A DNA stretch of 14,750 nucleotides from Bacteroidia bacterium. Lineage in GTDB: Bacteria > Bacteroidota > Bacteroidia > Bacteroidales > Prolixibacteraceae. The DNA is taken from positions 1 to 14,750 of the forward strand of contig JANYJT010000126.1 of the NCBI GenBank assembly GCA_025358395.1. The letters are read 5' to 3'. The notes under the pieces are model-generated. The model did not search any database. It was not told the origin of the DNA and saw nothing but the letters and a program-made list of their open reading frames with translations. Position numbers and translations under genes: made by a program. How positions within the stretch are numbered: the stretch's first letter is position 1; every line of letters begins with the position of its first letter. Positions 13,384 through 14,750 of this stretch are shown here, piece by piece.

Positions 13384-14352
13384 TTACTTTTTGAATTGAA
13401 TTAAACGAATTGGCATGGTTGCAGGTACAAGTCCGGATTTAAGAATAATTCGCTGTCCCCGCTCTGAAGAACACCATGAAGTAAAACCAGTGCCCAATCC
13501 TTTGAAACTTTCTCTTGATACTATGTTGATCTTTCTGGTAAAAGGATAGGATTTATCATAAATGGATCCCTGGACAGGAAGAAAATAAGAACCGGGACTT
13601 AATACGCGTTGTGACAATGCCGCAATTTTAATTTTGTCTGAGAATGAACGGCTCGTAGAATCATCCCTGTCACAAATCCAGTTTACACTTACTAACCCTA
13701 TTGCACTTTTATTTTTGGTGACATAATTGATCACTTCTTCATTCGTGTTTGTCGAATAAAAATTGGAAGGCAACTGAGGAGGGAGCTTGAATTCTTCCTT
13801 AAAGTAGCGGATATTTGTTGAGTTTTCATGATCAAAAACAGCAACTATTTTTCCGAGTTTGGATTCCGGATTAAGCTCCTTCCAATCAACTAATTTCCCG
13901 GTGAAAAGATCATTGACATTCTGGTAAGTCAAAAGCGAATCCTTATTTTCTTTATTAAGGACCAAAGCAATGGCATCATAAGCAACAACAACTACTCTCA
14001 CAACGGTTTGAGTACTCAAAAGTACCTCTTTCTGCTGTGCAGATGGCTCCCATGCAGAAACTATAACCTTGATTGAATCCTTTAAAAACGAAGAGATCAG
14101 ATCTTTCTCGGAAAGGTAAGTCGGCGTAATGTGGGCATATTTGTACACAGAGGTAAATGTTGCAATCTCAGCATCAACAATGGGCTGAAAGGAGGCATCC
14201 GCTAAAATGCGAATGTTGCCTCTTGTTGGTGTCTCGGATAGTTCAGGCGTTTTACGGCTAGAGCATTGAATACCAATCAGCAAAACAATAAATGTTATAC
14301 TGAGCACAAATCCAAATAACTTCAAATCCCTATTTTTTGAAGGCTGCTTCAC
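13384..14352 (-). CDS. PstS-like periplasmic substrate-binding lipoprotein
   Basis: A 322-residue lipoprotein starting at GTG (14352). A hydrophobic segment (13-29) ends in a lipobox with C30 (LLIGIQC), so it is anchored to a membrane. It has the type-II periplasmic binding-protein fold of PstS: GNIRILADASFQPIVDAEIA (45-64), VVVVAYDAIALVLN (120-133), LFTGKLVDWKELNP (149-162) and TNEEVINYVTKNKSAIGLVS (203-222). The C-terminal SRESFKGLGTGFTSWCSSERGQ is also typical. At the usual SGT phosphate-contact site it reads HENSTN (175-180), so phosphate binding is uncertain. No Pst permease or ATPase genes are nearby. It lies 18 bases upstream of the TPR gene in the TonB operon. Genomes of this phylum often place such PstS-like proteins beside exbB/exbD/tonB; the ligand is not established. 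Confidence 0.9.
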   Translation of the reverse strand: MKQPSKNRDLKLFGFVLSITFIVLLIGIQCSSRKTPELSETPTRGNIRILADASFQPIVDAEIATFTSVYKYAHITPTYLSEKDLISSFLKDSIKVIVSAWEPSAQQKEVLLSTQTVVRVVVVAYDAIALVLNKENKDSLLTYQNVNDLFTGKLVDWKELNPESKLGKIVAVFDHENSTNIRYFKEEFKLPPQLPSNFYSTNTNEEVINYVTKNKSAIGLVSVNWICDRDDSTSRSFSDKIKIAALSQRVLSPGSYFLPVQGSIYDKSYPFTRKINIVSRESFKGLGTGFTSWCSSERGQRIILKSGLVPATMPIRLIQFKK

Positions 14353-14554
14353 TAATTCAGTTACAAATGGTTAAAATTTCGTTGCAATAATAATAAATCA
14401 AATTTGTTATAGGGCAATAAATTGAAAGATTCTTATTTTTTTTTTGGTGAATCCTATTAATCTCAAACCAGAACAGTAAAAAATAGCTATAAAATTTAGA
14501 TTGAATTTAAATTAAGCTGGTTCATAGAATGTTGCTTCCAAAAAGAATCCTGAA
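14353..14554. other. Gap upstream of the PstS-like gene
   Basis: 202 AT-rich bases with a T10 run on the plus strand (14436-14445). No ORF of note, no RNA gene, and no clear hairpin terminator or TAnnTTTG promoter was recognised. It probably holds the leader, and possibly a promoter, of the PstS-TPR-ExbB operon. Confidence 0.4.
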
Positions 14555-14749
14555 TTACTCTTCTTCTTGTTCAAAAAAATTCTCCTTGATCTTGCGGTAT
14601 GCTACAACAATTCTGTATACACCATATAGAAAAAGGGGAAATGCAAAAATGGCTCTCATGGCAATATCGACATAACTGAAAAGCGAGGTGAAAAATAGTA
14701 TGTAGGCCAGCCCAAGATAAAAAAAGATCATCAATGTACTGACGATGGT
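14555..14749 (-). CDS. Small membrane protein, C-terminal part (partial)
   Basis: The last 64 codons of a gene entering from the right edge, ending in TAA at 14557-14555. Two hydrophobic helices are visible: TLMIFFYLGLAYILFFTSLF (about 5-24 of the visible part) and IAMRAIFAFPLFLYGVYRIV (29-48). A charged tail follows, AYRKIKENFFEQEEE. This is the look of a small conserved two-helix membrane protein seen beside PstS-like/ExbB genes in Bacteroidota; I cannot name it. It runs in the same direction as the PstS-like gene, 202 bases upstream of it, so it may head the same operon. The start and full length are outside the window. The frame has normal codon use with no internal stop, and it was read directly from the sequence at the edge. 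Confidence 0.7.
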   Translation of the reverse strand, partial: TIVSTLMIFFYLGLAYILFFTSLFSYVDIAMRAIFAFPLFLYGVYRIVVAYRKIKENFFEQEEE

Positions 14750-14750
14750 C

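Noticed and set aside
1..14750. CRISPR array, tRNA, rRNA, insertion sequence or prophage genes
   Set aside because: No regularly spaced repeats, transposase or integrase motifs, or tRNA-like cloverleafs were recognised in the intergenic stretches by eye; a tRNA or covariance-model scan was not possible.

Overview
The window looks like a chromosomal segment of a Bacteroidota member, probably Bacteroidales or Marinilabiliales-like. This is an inference from gene content: a LytS/LytTR two-component pair, an ExbB-ExbD-ExbD-TonB operon with a TPR protein and a PstS-like lipoprotein, a TonB with the FPGGE-type C-terminal domain, and absent Shine-Dalgarno sequences with some TAnnTTTG-like promoter motifs. 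Every recognisable gene except one (a superoxide dismutase at 7291-7956) lies on the minus strand, so transcription mostly runs from right to left.

Region A (1-444): the 5' part of an ATP-grasp ligase-like gene, preceded by a PqqD-like peptide chaperone. This may be the edge of a peptide-modification or RiPP-like cluster continuing past base 1. Region B (491-2427): a LytTR response regulator and its LytS/YpdA-type sensor kinase. The 101-base gap between them holds an unlisted 30-codon ORF that fits almost exactly between the two genes. Region C (2735-5558): a decaying or rearranging block. It has a secreted esterase fused to an isochorismatase-like hydrolase across an A7 tract, an AHSA1/SRPBCC remnant with an in-frame internal deletion, and a patatin-like lipase whose signal-peptide start is broken (ATG followed directly by in-frame TGA).

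Region D (5638-7956): a 4-alpha-glucanotransferase (malQ) diverging from an exported Fe/Mn superoxide dismutase. The dismutase is separated from the next, convergent operon by an 18-bp perfect-stem bidirectional terminator. Region E (8134-14749): an energy-transduction operon, in transcription order a small membrane protein (partial), PstS-like lipoprotein, large TPR protein with a C-terminal carboxypeptidase-regulatory-like domain, ExbB, ExbD, a second ExbD, and TonB. ExbB/ExbD/TonB would use the proton motive force to energise outer-membrane TonB-dependent transporters. The TPR and PstS-like proteins are probably envelope partners, with unproven roles.

No tRNA, rRNA, CRISPR array, insertion sequence or phage gene was recognised. 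The best candidates for something new are the frameshift-sensitive esterase/isochorismatase fusion, the 30-aa ORF inside the two-component operon, the Met-rich external loop of the kinase, and the PqqD/ATP-grasp pair at the left edge.
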